Shown in pieces: positions 7,491-16,171 of a DNA stretch of 64,000 nucleotides. Under the pieces are notes generated by a model. It was not told the origin of the DNA, made no database searches, and saw only the letters and a list, made by a program, of their open reading frames with translations. The stretch lies in NCBI RefSeq assembly GCF_000720135.1, contig NZ_JOIU01000007.1, forward strand, positions 217,140 through 281,139. The letters run 5' to 3'. Source of the DNA: Streptomyces sp. NRRL S-1022. Lineage in GTDB: Bacteria; Actinomycetota; Actinomycetes; Streptomycetales; Streptomycetaceae. The position numbers and the translations under genes are program-made. Every line of letters begins with the position of its first letter. Position 1 is the stretch's first letter.

Positions 7491-8783
7491 TTACTTGACG
7501 ACGGCGGACCAATCGGGCGACTGGGCGGGGTCGAGGGTGCGCAGGGCGGCGAGGGTCTGCGGCTTCTGCACGTCGAGCCAGTCGGCCAGTTCCTTGAAGG
7601 AGACGCACTTGACGCCCTTCTTGGTGCAGACGTTCTTGACCACCTGGTCGATGGACTTCATGTAGATGCCGCCGTTCCAGTCCTCGAAGTGGTTGCCGAT
7701 GAACAGCGGGGCCCGGCTGCCGTAGTAGACGCGGTTGAAGCCGGCCATGTAGGAGTCGACGGTCTGCTGTTCCCACTGGGGGAACTTGGCGGCGTCGCCC
7801 TGGGTCTCGCCGTCGGACTGGTTGTAGAGGAAGTTGAAGTCCATGGACAGGCCCTGGTACTTGCCGCTCTCGTAGGGCAGCATCTGGAGCGGGAAGTCCC
7901 ATATGCCGTTCTTCTTCGAGGGCCATATCTGGAAGTCGCCGGGGGAACTGGCGTCGTAGCGCCAGCCGTAGTCCTTGATGGCCTTCAGCAGGTTCGGCTG
8001 GCCCTCCAGGCAGGGTGCCCGGCCGCCGGCGACCTCCTTCTTGAAGTCGAAGGGCAGCGGCGGGAGGTCCTTGAAGCCGGTGTTGGTCTTCCAGCGCTCG
8101 ACGAAGGAGTAGAACTGGTCGATCTCGCTCTTCCACTCCTTCACGCTCCAGTCGCCGCCGCCCTTGGCCCCGCAGAAGTGGCCGTTGAAGTGGGTGCCGA
8201 TCTCGTTGCCGTCCTGGTACGCCTTGCCCAGCTGTTCCACGGTGGTGCGGATGTGGTCGTCGGTGGCGTAGTCGATCGCGGCGTCGCCCGGGGAGTGCAT
8301 GGGGCCGTGGTAGAGCGCCTTCTTGCTCTTGGGCAGCAGGTAGATGCCGGTGAGGAAGAAGGTCATGTGGGCGTTGTACTGCTGGGCCAGCTCGCGGTAG
8401 TGCGAGAACAGGTGGTCGCTGCCCTCCAGGGCGCCGTCCCAGGAGAAGACGACGAACTGGGGTGGCTTCTCACCGGGTTTGAGGGGGACCGGCTTCAGCT
8501 GGTTCTTCTGCGGGCCGGTGTAGGAGGTGGAGCCGTCGCCGAGGACCTTGGTGCGTCCGTCCCATTGCGGGGTCGGGCTGGTCTTCGGCGCGGTGGTGGG
8601 CTTCTTGCCCGCGGCGCCGGCCGGGGTTCCGCTGCTGTCGGTGCCGGACAGCGCCAGGAAGCCGGCCACCAGCGAGGCCACGACGAGGAGGGCGGCCAGC
8701 GTCAGGATCTGCGGCCGGGTGGCGCGGGGTGTACTGCGGCGGGCGGCTCGACGGCGGCCTGAGGACGACATCTTGCGGGGCAT
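7491..8783 (-). CDS. Exported NodB-like (polysaccharide deacetylase-like) protein
   Basis: Signal-anchored protein of 430 residues: Arg-rich start, membrane segment at about 26-46, Thr/Pro/Lys linker, then a polysaccharide-deacetylase-like domain. Motif 1 reads VVFSWDGAL (112-119) where catalytic members have FDDG, so only the second Asp (D116) is kept and Trp replaces the general-base Asp. Motif 2 reads THFNGH (197-202), preserving the two metal-binding histidines. Further NodB-like features include HMTFFLTG. It may bind or process a wall polysaccharide with altered chemistry. The start at 8783 (MPRKMSSS) was chosen over a GTG at 8816 because the extra 11 residues do not look like a signal sequence; the Shine-Dalgarno is weak for both. 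It follows the PBP gene by about 42 bp, probably in one transcript. Confidence 0.75.
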   Translation of the reverse strand: MPRKMSSSGRRRAARRSTPRATRPQILTLAALLVVASLVAGFLALSGTDSSGTPAGAAGKKPTTAPKTSPTPQWDGRTKVLGDGSTSYTGPQKNQLKPVPLKPGEKPPQFVVFSWDGALEGSDHLFSHYRELAQQYNAHMTFFLTGIYLLPKSKKALYHGPMHSPGDAAIDYATDDHIRTTVEQLGKAYQDGNEIGTHFNGHFCGAKGGGDWSVKEWKSEIDQFYSFVERWKTNTGFKDLPPLPFDFKKEVAGGRAPCLEGQPNLLKAIKDYGWRYDASSPGDFQIWPSKKNGIWDFPLQMLPYESGKYQGLSMDFNFLYNQSDGETQGDAAKFPQWEQQTVDSYMAGFNRVYYGSRAPLFIGNHFEDWNGGIYMKSIDQVVKNVCTKKGVKCVSFKELADWLDVQKPQTLAALRTLDPAQSPDWSAVVK

Positions 8784-8825
8784 GCGCGGCTCATTCTGCG
8801 GGAGGGAAGGGTGCACGGGTCCGGC

Positions 8826-11045
8826 TCAGCCGAGGCCCGTCGCTGCCGACCAGAGGGCATACGGGACGCTGTGGGCGGATGTGCCGGCCAGGCCCTTGAG
8901 TGGCAGGGGCTCCAGGGACTTGGCCAGGTCGATCCGGTAGACGACGATCGCGGTGGACACGGAGTCGGCCGTGCCGACGTACCAGGCGGCGGTGTCCTTC
9001 TCGGTGGTGCCGGCCTTCCCGGACACCCCCGTCCGTCCGGCCGCCTCGGGGTGGGCGGTGCTGAAGGAGTCGGTCAGCGCCTCGGTGACCTGCTCGGCCA
9101 CCTTCGCGCCGATCGCGCGCTTGGGTCGCGGGGTGGCCAGCGGGACCGGGGAGCCGTTGCGGGTGATGCGGCGCACCGAGTACGGCTCGGTGTGGGTGCC
9201 GCCGGCGGCGAAGGTGGCGTAGCCGCTGGCCATCCGGATCGCGCTGGGCGTGGAGTTGCCCAGGGAGAGGGCGGGCACCTGGGGGCCGAAGCTGGAGGGC
9301 AGCAGTCCGGAGGCCTCGGCGGTCTGGCGCACCTTCTCCAAGCCGGTGTCCATGCCGAGCTGCATGAAGGGGGTGTTCACCGACTTGGCGAGCGCCTCGC
9401 GCAGGGATATCTGTCCGTACGACCTGCCGCCGTCGTTGTGGGCGGAGACCTTCTTGCCGCTGCGGTCCCAGTACGGCCCCTCGGGCGTGGTGACGGGCAC
9501 GCCGTCGTCGCCGTCGTAGACGCTGTCCGGGGTGACGGGGGTGGCGGGTCCGCCGCGGGTCTTGTGCACGCCGTGTTCGAGTCCGGCCGCGTAGACGAAC
9601 GGGGTGAAGGCGGTGCCGGCCGGGACGGTGGTGGCGTTGGACTCGTTGTAGCCCTGCTTGCGGTGGTCGGGGCCGCCGTAGACGGCGAGGATCCGGCCGT
9701 CCGGGGCCACCGAGGCGGCGCCGTAGTGGCCGTCCCCGGCCGCGGCCGGGTTGTCGTGCCCGGCCTGCTTGCGGGCCTTGGTGACGGCGTCGGTGAGGGC
9801 CTTCTCCCGCTTGCGGTCGAAGGTCGTGTAGATCTGGTAGCCGCCGAGGTCGAACTGCTTGTCCGTCAGGTGTCCGGACTTCTTGGCGTACTGGGAGGCG
9901 AGTTCCACCAGGTAGTCGCTCTGCGCGCCGGTGTTGTACAGCGGGTTGCTCTTGAGCGGTTCGGGGAACTTGGTGTACTTGGCCCGTTCCTGCGGCGACA
10001 GCTTGCCGATCTTGACCATGCGGTCGAGGATCCAGGACCAGCGTTCGGCGGCCCGGGCGTGGTTGGCCTTGCCGAGCGTGGGGTCGTACAGGCCGGCGCC
10101 CTTGAGCAGTCCGGCGAGCATGGCCGCCTCGGAGGCGTTGAGCTTGCCGACGTCCTTGCCGTAGTACGCCTGGGCGGCGCGCTGGATGCCGTAGCTGCCG
10201 CGGCCGAACCAGCTGGTGTTGAGATAGCCCTCGAGGATCTGGTCCTTGCTCATCTTGTTGTCGAGCTTGAGGGCGATCATCGCCTCGGTGAATTTACGAC
10301 TGATCGTCTGATTTTGGGTGAGATAAACGTTTTTTACGTATTGTTGGGTGATGGTCGATCCACCCTCGGTGTCCCCCTGGCCCAGCGTGCGGAACACCGC
10401 GCGGGTGATGCCCTTGGCGGATATGCCGGGGTCCGAGTAGAAGCTCTCGTTCTCGGCCGCGAGCACCGCCCAGCGGACGTCCTCGGGTATGTCCTTCAGC
10501 GGCATCGCCTGGCGCTGCACCCAGCCGGTCCGGGCCATGGGCGTGCCGTCGGACCAGAAGTAGACGTTGTCCTGCTGGGTGGCGTACGAGTTGAGGTTAT
10601 CCGGTATGTCCGTCATGGCGTACGCGGTGACGAGGAACGCGCTCAGCAGACCGAACGAGGTCAGGGTGGCGCCTGTCCACTGGCGCCAGGAGGGTATCCA
10701 GCGGCGCCAGCCGGTGCGGCCGGGCCGCGGGTAGACCGGTTTCAGACGGCGCGCGTAAGGGGCCAGGCGGCGCGCGTACGGGGCCAGCGGGGCCAGCACG
10801 CGGCCGGCCGCCTGCACGGCCGCGCTCGCGGCCTGCTCCCGCCCGGCGGAGCGCGCGCTGCGCCGGCGCTCGGCCCGGCCGCCCTCCGGAGCGGATGGCT
10901 CCGGTGGTGGCGGGACGCGCAGCTGCATGGTCTCGTCCGCCCTGAGGGCGTCGACTCTCAGATGCAGCGTCTCGTCGGCGCCCAACGGCTTCTCGCCACG
11001 GCCACCCCCCATGGGGCCGTCCTCCCCCTGCGACGCATTGGTCAC
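8826..11045 (-). CDS. Class A penicillin-binding protein with altered transpeptidase motifs
   Basis: A 739-residue inner-membrane protein with a Pro/Arg-rich cytoplasmic tail, membrane helix at about 123-144 and glycosyltransferase 51 domain (about 170-340; AAENESF with catalytic Glu198, GGSTITQQYVKN). A transpeptidase-like domain follows (about 400-735). GT51 polymerises lipid II into glycan strands. The transpeptidase motifs are abnormal: SxxK reads TAFT (478-481), lacking both Ser and Lys; SxN is intact (SVN, 555-557); KTG reads KAG (677-679). The GTG at 11045 was chosen because GGAGGGAG lies just upstream; a GTG at 11114 is also in frame. It is upstream of the NodB-like gene, suggesting a shared wall-related role. 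Glycan polymerisation is likely; cross-linking is doubtful. Confidence 0.9.
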   Translation of the reverse strand: MTNASQGEDGPMGGGRGEKPLGADETLHLRVDALRADETMQLRVPPPPEPSAPEGGRAERRRSARSAGREQAASAAVQAAGRVLAPLAPYARRLAPYARRLKPVYPRPGRTGWRRWIPSWRQWTGATLTSFGLLSAFLVTAYAMTDIPDNLNSYATQQDNVYFWSDGTPMARTGWVQRQAMPLKDIPEDVRWAVLAAENESFYSDPGISAKGITRAVFRTLGQGDTEGGSTITQQYVKNVYLTQNQTISRKFTEAMIALKLDNKMSKDQILEGYLNTSWFGRGSYGIQRAAQAYYGKDVGKLNASEAAMLAGLLKGAGLYDPTLGKANHARAAERWSWILDRMVKIGKLSPQERAKYTKFPEPLKSNPLYNTGAQSDYLVELASQYAKKSGHLTDKQFDLGGYQIYTTFDRKREKALTDAVTKARKQAGHDNPAAAGDGHYGAASVAPDGRILAVYGGPDHRKQGYNESNATTVPAGTAFTPFVYAAGLEHGVHKTRGGPATPVTPDSVYDGDDGVPVTTPEGPYWDRSGKKVSAHNDGGRSYGQISLREALAKSVNTPFMQLGMDTGLEKVRQTAEASGLLPSSFGPQVPALSLGNSTPSAIRMASGYATFAAGGTHTEPYSVRRITRNGSPVPLATPRPKRAIGAKVAEQVTEALTDSFSTAHPEAAGRTGVSGKAGTTEKDTAAWYVGTADSVSTAIVVYRIDLAKSLEPLPLKGLAGTSAHSVPYALWSAATGLG

Positions 11046-11222
11046 GCCTGCGTCTCCCTCCGCACTCGGTCTTGCTCGCGCGGGTGAGCTGAGCATCCTC
11101 GCAACGGCGTTCACAAATTATCAGTAACGTTTTCGAATGCCCTGCACATATGCCGGATAGAAAGCAACACTCATGAAACATTGAGACGCCGCCGACCGGG
11201 CCTTGACGGCTAACCTGGACGC

Positions 11223-11444
11223 ATGCCTCGTTACGAGTACCGCTGCCGGACCTGCGGCGACACGTTCGAACTCAGTCGGCCCATGGCCCAGTCCGCCGCC
11301 CCCGCGTCGTGCCCCGCAGGGCACGACGACACGGTGAAGCTCCTGTCGACCGTGGCGGTGGGCGTGTCGAACGCCACGTCCGCGCCCGCGCCTTCGCCGA
11401 GGGCAGGCGGGGGCGGCTGTTGTGGCGGAGGGTGCTGCGGTTAG
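11223..11444 (+). CDS. FmdB-type zinc ribbon protein
   Basis: A 73-residue protein starting MPRYEYRCRTCGDTFE, the standard FmdB zinc-ribbon opening, with CxxC at residues 8-11 and a later Cys (SCPAGH, where the family usually has a second CxxC), then a Gly/Cys-rich tail ending CCGGGCCG. The fold binds zinc. Family members are called putative regulatory proteins, but their role is not established. The tail's extra cysteine pairs are common in actinobacterial versions. It is divergent from the PBP gene across about 177 bp. Confidence 0.88.
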   Translation: MPRYEYRCRTCGDTFELSRPMAQSAAPASCPAGHDDTVKLLSTVAVGVSNATSAPAPSPRAGGGGCCGGGCCG

Positions 11445-11493
11445 CCGCCTACGGGGGTGCCGGGAACGCCGTCCGGTGAGCGCGGGGCCGCCC

Positions 11494-11552
11494 TGGTCGG
11501 TCGCGCCCCGCGGCGCAGCCGCGCAACGGACACAGCCCCGCGCCCCTCAGGC
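11494..11552. repeat. Dispersed intergenic repeat, copy A
   Basis: This copy has the motif GCGGC-GCA-GCCGC (hairpin, 11510-11522) followed by CAGCCCCGCGCCCCTCAGG. The same two-part layout recurs at 49681-49736 and 55551-55606, with partial copies at 24616 and 37817. The terminal CCTCAGG supplies the stop codon (TGA, minus strand) of the HAD gene at 11547. Confidence 0.6.
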
Positions 11553-12359
11553 CGGCTGCCGTACCGCTCTCAGGAACTCCCGCAGGATCCGCTCGCCCGC
11601 CAGGACGCCCCGTTCCGGGAGAGCGGTGATGGCCGGGGCCGTCCAGCCCGAGTCGGCCAGTTCGCCGTGGGCCGGGCGCCAGCCGCGGTCGGCGGCGAGG
11701 AGCAGGTCGGCGTCGAGCAGGGAGTCACCGGCGGCCAGGGTCAGCTCCGCGCCGGTGCGCCGGGCGACCTCGCGGACGGCCGCGCTCTTGGTGAGCGGCT
11801 TCGGTACGGCGTAGAGCTTGCGGCCCTGCAGGGACACCGTCCAGCCGCGGTTCTCCGCCCACACCGCCAGCTCCTTCACCCAGTCCCCGGGCAGCAGCTC
11901 ACGCTCCACCACCAGGTAGGCGAACAGGTCCTCGGCGGTCCGGTGCTTGCGCACCCACACCGGGTCGGCGGAACGCAGCAGGTGCTCGCCGACCTCCGCC
12001 AGCGGCGCGCACTCGTCGGCGAGCCGGGCCTGGACGCGCGCGTGCCAGCCGGCGTCGGTGACCCCGTCGACCAGCAGGTGCCCGCCGTTGGCGCAGATCG
12101 CGTACGCCGGCGGCGGGCCCGGCAGGTTGATGCGCTGGTACTGCTTGCGCGTCCGGGTCGTCGTCGGCACGAACACGGCCGCGTCCCCGAGGTCGGTCAG
12201 CAGCTGGGCCGCGGTCTCCGTCATGTAGGACAGCGGCTTGGCCTCGTGCACCTCCACACACAGCAGCCGGGGCGCCCGCGCGTCCGGCATGGTCAGCGCG
12301 AGGGCCGCCGAGGAGTAGATCAGCGTACGGTCGAGATCGCTCGCCACCAGCACCGGCAT
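11547..12359 (-). CDS. HAD-family hydrolase of the Ter/StiP module
   Basis: A 270-residue HAD phosphatase. Motif I is SDLDRTLIYSS (residues 7-17, nucleophile Asp8 in VASDLDRT); a Thr-rich motif II follows (PTTTRTRKQYQRI); the motif III/IV region is TLAAGDSLLDADLLLAAD, with the acidic pair that binds Mg2+. A large cap domain lies between. In published comparative work on tellurium-resistance operons, such HADs accompany PRTase, StiP and CitE-like proteins and are predicted to dephosphorylate a nucleoside-like product; that role is inference here. Its ATG overlaps the stop of the upstream PRTase/StiP gene by one base, indicating translational coupling. Confidence 0.88.
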   Translation of the reverse strand: MPVLVASDLDRTLIYSSAALALTMPDARAPRLLCVEVHEAKPLSYMTETAAQLLTDLGDAAVFVPTTTRTRKQYQRINLPGPPPAYAICANGGHLLVDGVTDAGWHARVQARLADECAPLAEVGEHLLRSADPVWVRKHRTAEDLFAYLVVERELLPGDWVKELAVWAENRGWTVSLQGRKLYAVPKPLTKSAAVREVARRTGAELTLAAGDSLLDADLLLAADRGWRPAHGELADSGWTAPAITALPERGVLAGERILREFLRAVRQPA

Positions 12360-14803
12360 CAGACGTTCACCGCCTTGCCGTCGGCGCCCGTGGCGCCCCG
12401 CGTGTACCGGGGGTGGATCAGGCCGACGCAGGTGTACGGCAGGTCGCCGACCTCCTCCACCGGTACCCCGCGCTGCTCGGCGAGCAGCCGCACATGGTCC
12501 AGGTCGGTGCCCGCGCCGGCCCGCGCCAGGATCTTCCACGGCACCCGGCGCAGCAGCACCCGGGTGGTCTCGCCGACGCCGGGCTTGACGAGGTTGACGT
12601 CGTGGATGCCGTACTCCTCGCTGATCCGCTCGACCGCCCGCCAGCCCGCCCAGGTCGGGGTGCGGTCCGCGGCCAGCAGCTCCTTCACCGCGCTGTCCAC
12701 GCCGTCGGCCACCTCGGGGAAGCGCGCGGAGACGGCGTCGAGGAAGGCCACGGAGACGTCCGTGCCGGCGAGTTCGCGGTAGAACTTGGCGCCGTGGAAG
12801 TCGTGCGGGCCGACCAGGTCGGCGCGCAGGACCGTGCGCGAGATCAGGCCGGAGACGGTGGAGTTGAGGCAGGCGGAGGGGATGAGGAAGTCCTCGCGGG
12901 TGCCGTAGGTGCGCACGCAGAAGCCGGGGTCGGCCAGGACTGCGATCTCCGGGTCGAACCCGGTGACGCCCTCCTTCCGCTCGAACTCCCGGATCGCTTC
13001 GGCGAGTTCACGGCTGATCGCGCCCTTGCCGGTCCAGCCGTCGACGAAGACGACGTCCCGGGGGTCGTGCCGGTCGGCGAGCCAGCGCAGCGCGTTGGCG
13101 TCGATGCCCCGGCCGCGCACGATCGACACGGCGTAGTGCGGGAGTTCCAGGCCGTGCCGGAACCGCGCCCAGCGGCGCATCAGGATCCCGACCGGGGTGC
13201 CCGCCCGGGCCAGGGAGACCAGTACGGGCCGGGGCGAACGCTCGGTGACGACGGTCTCGGTGACGACACCGACGGCCCGCGCGAGCCGCGCGGCCGACGC
13301 GTCGAGCGCCGCGTGGAACAGCTGCTGGTACTGCTCGCTGGGCTGGTACTCCACCGGCAGCGACTCGGCGTAGTGCGCGCCGCCGCTCTGGATGGCCTCC
13401 TCCCGCTCCTCCGTCGGCGCCTCCAGGGTCACGTCGGACAGGTCCTGGAGCAGCCAGCCGACCTCCTCCGGTGCGTACGAGGAGAATGCGGGGCCACGGA
13501 GGGGCTCGGGGAGCATGACCGGCCTTTCGGGAGCATGCGGGACGTACGACGGTACGACCGCGAGCAGGACGTGCGGGACGTGCGCGGCGAGGCGGGCGAG
13601 CAGGCCGTCGGGCGCGTGCAGGGCGGGGGTGTCGGCGGCGGAGTCGACCACGGCGACGACGGCGTCGAAGCCGGCGCCGGCCACGTTGTAGGCGTACCGC
13701 TCGCCGGGGCCGTCGGCCGGGTCGTCGTGGGCGGGGAAGACCAGGCGGGTGCGGATCGCGTAACCGGGGTCGTCCACCGCGAGGACCGGCGAACGGGTGG
13801 TGGTGGAGAACCGCACCTCGGCGTCCACCCCCTGCTCCAGCTCCCGGGCGAGCCGCAGCGGGGCGTACATCAGCTCCTCGAAGCCGAGGACGAGGACGCG
13901 GCGGGCACCGGCGGGCAGGGCGTCGCGTACGCGCCCGGCCATGGCGGGGAGCGCCGCTTCGAGCCGGGCCCGGTGGGCGGGGGTGAAACCGTGCCGCCCG
14001 CCGTCGGGGAGACCCGCGGGCCAGCCCAGGCCGACCCTGGTGACGGTCCCCGGCTGTGGCGCCGCACTCGGCCCGCCTCCGGCGGACTCGTAGCGAGCCA
14101 CCAGTTCCTGCCCCTTCTCCAGCACCCGCTCCGGCAGCAGCACGGTGCCGGACGCGGCGGCGACGAGATCCACCCGCGCCCCGGTCTCCCGCGCGAACCG
14201 CTCCAGCCGGCCGGAGTCCTCGGCCGACCGCATGTCGATCAGGGCCACCACCACATAGCGCCGGCGCGGATACCGCTGGTGCAGGTCACGGATGGTGTTG
14301 AGCACGGTGTTACCGGTCGAGAACTCGTCGTCCACCAGCACCAGCGGCCCGTCCCCGGCCAGCAGCCCCGGGTCCTCGGGCAGCAGCAGGTGCGACGTGG
14401 CGTGGGAGTGCGACTCCTCGAAGCCGCCCGCCGGGGCGACCCCGGGGACCGGCCGCCGGGTGGAGTGCAGGTACGGCACCGCGCCGAGTCCGTCGGCGAC
14501 CGCGTGCCCCAGTCCCGTCGCGGTCTCCGCGTACCCGAGGACGACGGCGGCCCCCGCGTCGTCCGGGCCGAGCAGCGCGGCGGCCCGTCGGCCGAGCCGG
14601 AACCCGTGGTCGTAGACCACGGCCGGCGACTGCGGCACGTGCTTGCCGAGGACGTTGGAGACCAGCAGGTGCGCCCGCTTGGGGTTGCGCCGCAGGGCGA
14701 GCCCGAGCAGCGCCGGCAGCGCGTCGTCCCCCACGAGCCCGACCCCGAGCCGCTCGGCGACCCAGCTGCCGGACCAGACCCCGTCGTTCACTGCGTTGTT
14801 CAT
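12359..14803 (-). CDS. PRTase-TRSP-StiP-PELOTA fusion protein of the Ter module
   Basis: An 814-residue multidomain protein. Residues about 10-230 form an orotate-PRTase-like domain with the PRPP motif VLVDDEFSTGNT (155-166). About 260-450 resembles the TRSP domain. About 455-745 matches StiP (opening SYAPEEVGWLLQDL, then EEREEAIQSGGAHYAESLP and HYAVSIVRGRGID); StiP was described as a cysteine-protease-like family but in these operons is taken as a PRTase relative. The C-terminal 65 residues (RRVPWKILARAG...) look like a PELOTA-type RNA-binding domain. In many genomes these are separate genes. The module is predicted in the literature to make a nucleoside-like metabolite linked to Ter stress proteins; no product is known. 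The ATG at 14803 has AAGGA upstream. Confidence 0.85.
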   Translation of the reverse strand: MNNAVNDGVWSGSWVAERLGVGLVGDDALPALLGLALRRNPKRAHLLVSNVLGKHVPQSPAVVYDHGFRLGRRAAALLGPDDAGAAVVLGYAETATGLGHAVADGLGAVPYLHSTRRPVPGVAPAGGFEESHSHATSHLLLPEDPGLLAGDGPLVLVDDEFSTGNTVLNTIRDLHQRYPRRRYVVVALIDMRSAEDSGRLERFARETGARVDLVAAASGTVLLPERVLEKGQELVARYESAGGGPSAAPQPGTVTRVGLGWPAGLPDGGRHGFTPAHRARLEAALPAMAGRVRDALPAGARRVLVLGFEELMYAPLRLARELEQGVDAEVRFSTTTRSPVLAVDDPGYAIRTRLVFPAHDDPADGPGERYAYNVAGAGFDAVVAVVDSAADTPALHAPDGLLARLAAHVPHVLLAVVPSYVPHAPERPVMLPEPLRGPAFSSYAPEEVGWLLQDLSDVTLEAPTEEREEAIQSGGAHYAESLPVEYQPSEQYQQLFHAALDASAARLARAVGVVTETVVTERSPRPVLVSLARAGTPVGILMRRWARFRHGLELPHYAVSIVRGRGIDANALRWLADRHDPRDVVFVDGWTGKGAISRELAEAIREFERKEGVTGFDPEIAVLADPGFCVRTYGTREDFLIPSACLNSTVSGLISRTVLRADLVGPHDFHGAKFYRELAGTDVSVAFLDAVSARFPEVADGVDSAVKELLAADRTPTWAGWRAVERISEEYGIHDVNLVKPGVGETTRVLLRRVPWKILARAGAGTDLDHVRLLAEQRGVPVEEVGDLPYTCVGLIHPRYTRGATGADGKAVNV

Positions 14804-14830
14804 GCGTTCCTTGGAGAGGTGGCGAAAGGT

Positions 14831-15997
14831 TCAGCCGGGTATGCCGGCGGCGAGCAGTTCCACGAAACCGACGTCCTCGTTGGCGACGCCGAACACCTCG
14901 GCGCGCAGCAGGGTCCGCTCCGCCCAGGCGCGGTGCGGTTTCACTTCGTTCATCTTGTTCGTGTAGGCCGACCGGAGTACACCCCCGCCGCCGCGTTCCG
15001 GCCGCAGGATGTCCTGGGCGTCGCTGAACTCCTCGTGGCTGACCACGGAGAGCGCGTGCACGGGCAGGACGTGGGAGGGGTGGATGCAGGTCTTGCCGAG
15101 CAGACCGTTGGCCTGGTCGAGGGAGATCTCCCGGAGCAGTCCGTCCATGGCGTGTTCGATCAGCTTCTCGCGCAGCTCGACGGCCTGCATCTGGAGGAAG
15201 GGGCTCTGCCGGAGCTGCGGCTTGAACATGCGCTCGGGCACGCGGAAGTACTCCCAGACCGGGCCGGTGACGGTGAAGCCGGTGCCGTCGGCGCGGCCCA
15301 GCATGTTCACCACGTCGGCGATCACGGAGGCGACGATCTGGACGTCGTACGCCGTCATGTCGGGGGCGCGGCGCAGTCCGTAGGAGGAGCAGAAGTCGGT
15401 CACGCCGAGGCGGAGGGCCAGGACCCGGTCGCGGTACTTGTCGACCGCGCGGAAGATGCCCTCCAGGGTCTCCACCCGCGACTCGCGGTAGAGCAGCTCG
15501 GGGGACTCCAGGACGGGCATGGCGAAGAGCCGCCGGCCGCAGGCCCGCTCGGCGGTGGTGAGGGCCTCCAGGAAGGGGATGCCGCGTTCCTCGGTGAACT
15601 TGGGCAGCACGAATCCCGACAGCAGGCGCACGGACGGGCCGAGGCGGCGGACCAGGTCCGGTATCTGCTCGGGGGTGCGGACCCGGATGAACAGCAGGGG
15701 CGGCTCCGCCCCGGTCCGGGCGGCGAGGCCGGCGAACTGCCGGACGAGGTTTTCCTCGCCGGCCCCGACGTCCGCGTCGTCGATCGAGTCCTCCAGGCAC
15801 AGCACCATCGAGACCACGCCGCCGGCCGCCTGTTTGACGATGTCGTCGGCGAGCCGCGGCCGGGTGGCCGGGCTGTACAGCGTGGCGCCCAGGGCCGCGG
15901 AGAGCAGCCGGGCCGGAGAGCCGGCGGTGAACGCGCACGGCTCCTGATGGAAGAGGCGCTGCCGCACCTCGGGGGCGATGTGCCCGAAATGACGCAT
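14831..15997 (-). CDS. HpcH/HpaI aldolase / citrate-lyase beta-like enzyme of the Ter module
   Basis: A 388-residue TIM-barrel lyase of the HpcH/CitE superfamily. Visible features are ATLYSPATRPRLADDI near residue 40, the acidic metal-binding segment MVLCLEDSIDDADVG, the arginine strand LLFIRVRTPEQ, and FAMPVLESPELLY. CitE-like enzymes cleave or condense acyl-CoA or 2-oxo acids with Mg2+. In Ter operons this branch is a standing component beside PRTase and HAD genes; its substrate is unknown. It lies 27 bp upstream of the PRTase/StiP gene and is the first gene of that transcript. The start ATG at 15997 has GGGAG upstream. Confidence 0.88.
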   Translation of the reverse strand: MRHFGHIAPEVRQRLFHQEPCAFTAGSPARLLSAALGATLYSPATRPRLADDIVKQAAGGVVSMVLCLEDSIDDADVGAGEENLVRQFAGLAARTGAEPPLLFIRVRTPEQIPDLVRRLGPSVRLLSGFVLPKFTEERGIPFLEALTTAERACGRRLFAMPVLESPELLYRESRVETLEGIFRAVDKYRDRVLALRLGVTDFCSSYGLRRAPDMTAYDVQIVASVIADVVNMLGRADGTGFTVTGPVWEYFRVPERMFKPQLRQSPFLQMQAVELREKLIEHAMDGLLREISLDQANGLLGKTCIHPSHVLPVHALSVVSHEEFSDAQDILRPERGGGGVLRSAYTNKMNEVKPHRAWAERTLLRAEVFGVANEDVGFVELLAAGIPG

Positions 15998-16171
15998 AGG
16001 ACTCCCTCGGAGCGCGAGCCGATCCTCTGGATTCGGTAAAGGGTGGCCGGTAATAGTACGTAGGGACCCATGTCCGGAGTTCCCTTCGGGCATGAACTTC
16101 CGGTAACCCACCCGTGTCGGCGCCCACCCCCCGCATTGTCGTGACCAGGACCGAGAGGGCAGGATGACCGC

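Noticed and set aside
12413..16039. A 1208-codon open frame on the plus strand through the Ter module
   Set aside because: It is antisense to three genes with clear family motifs. Its product is Gly/Arg/Val low-complexity with no domain, a common effect of GC-rich codon bias.
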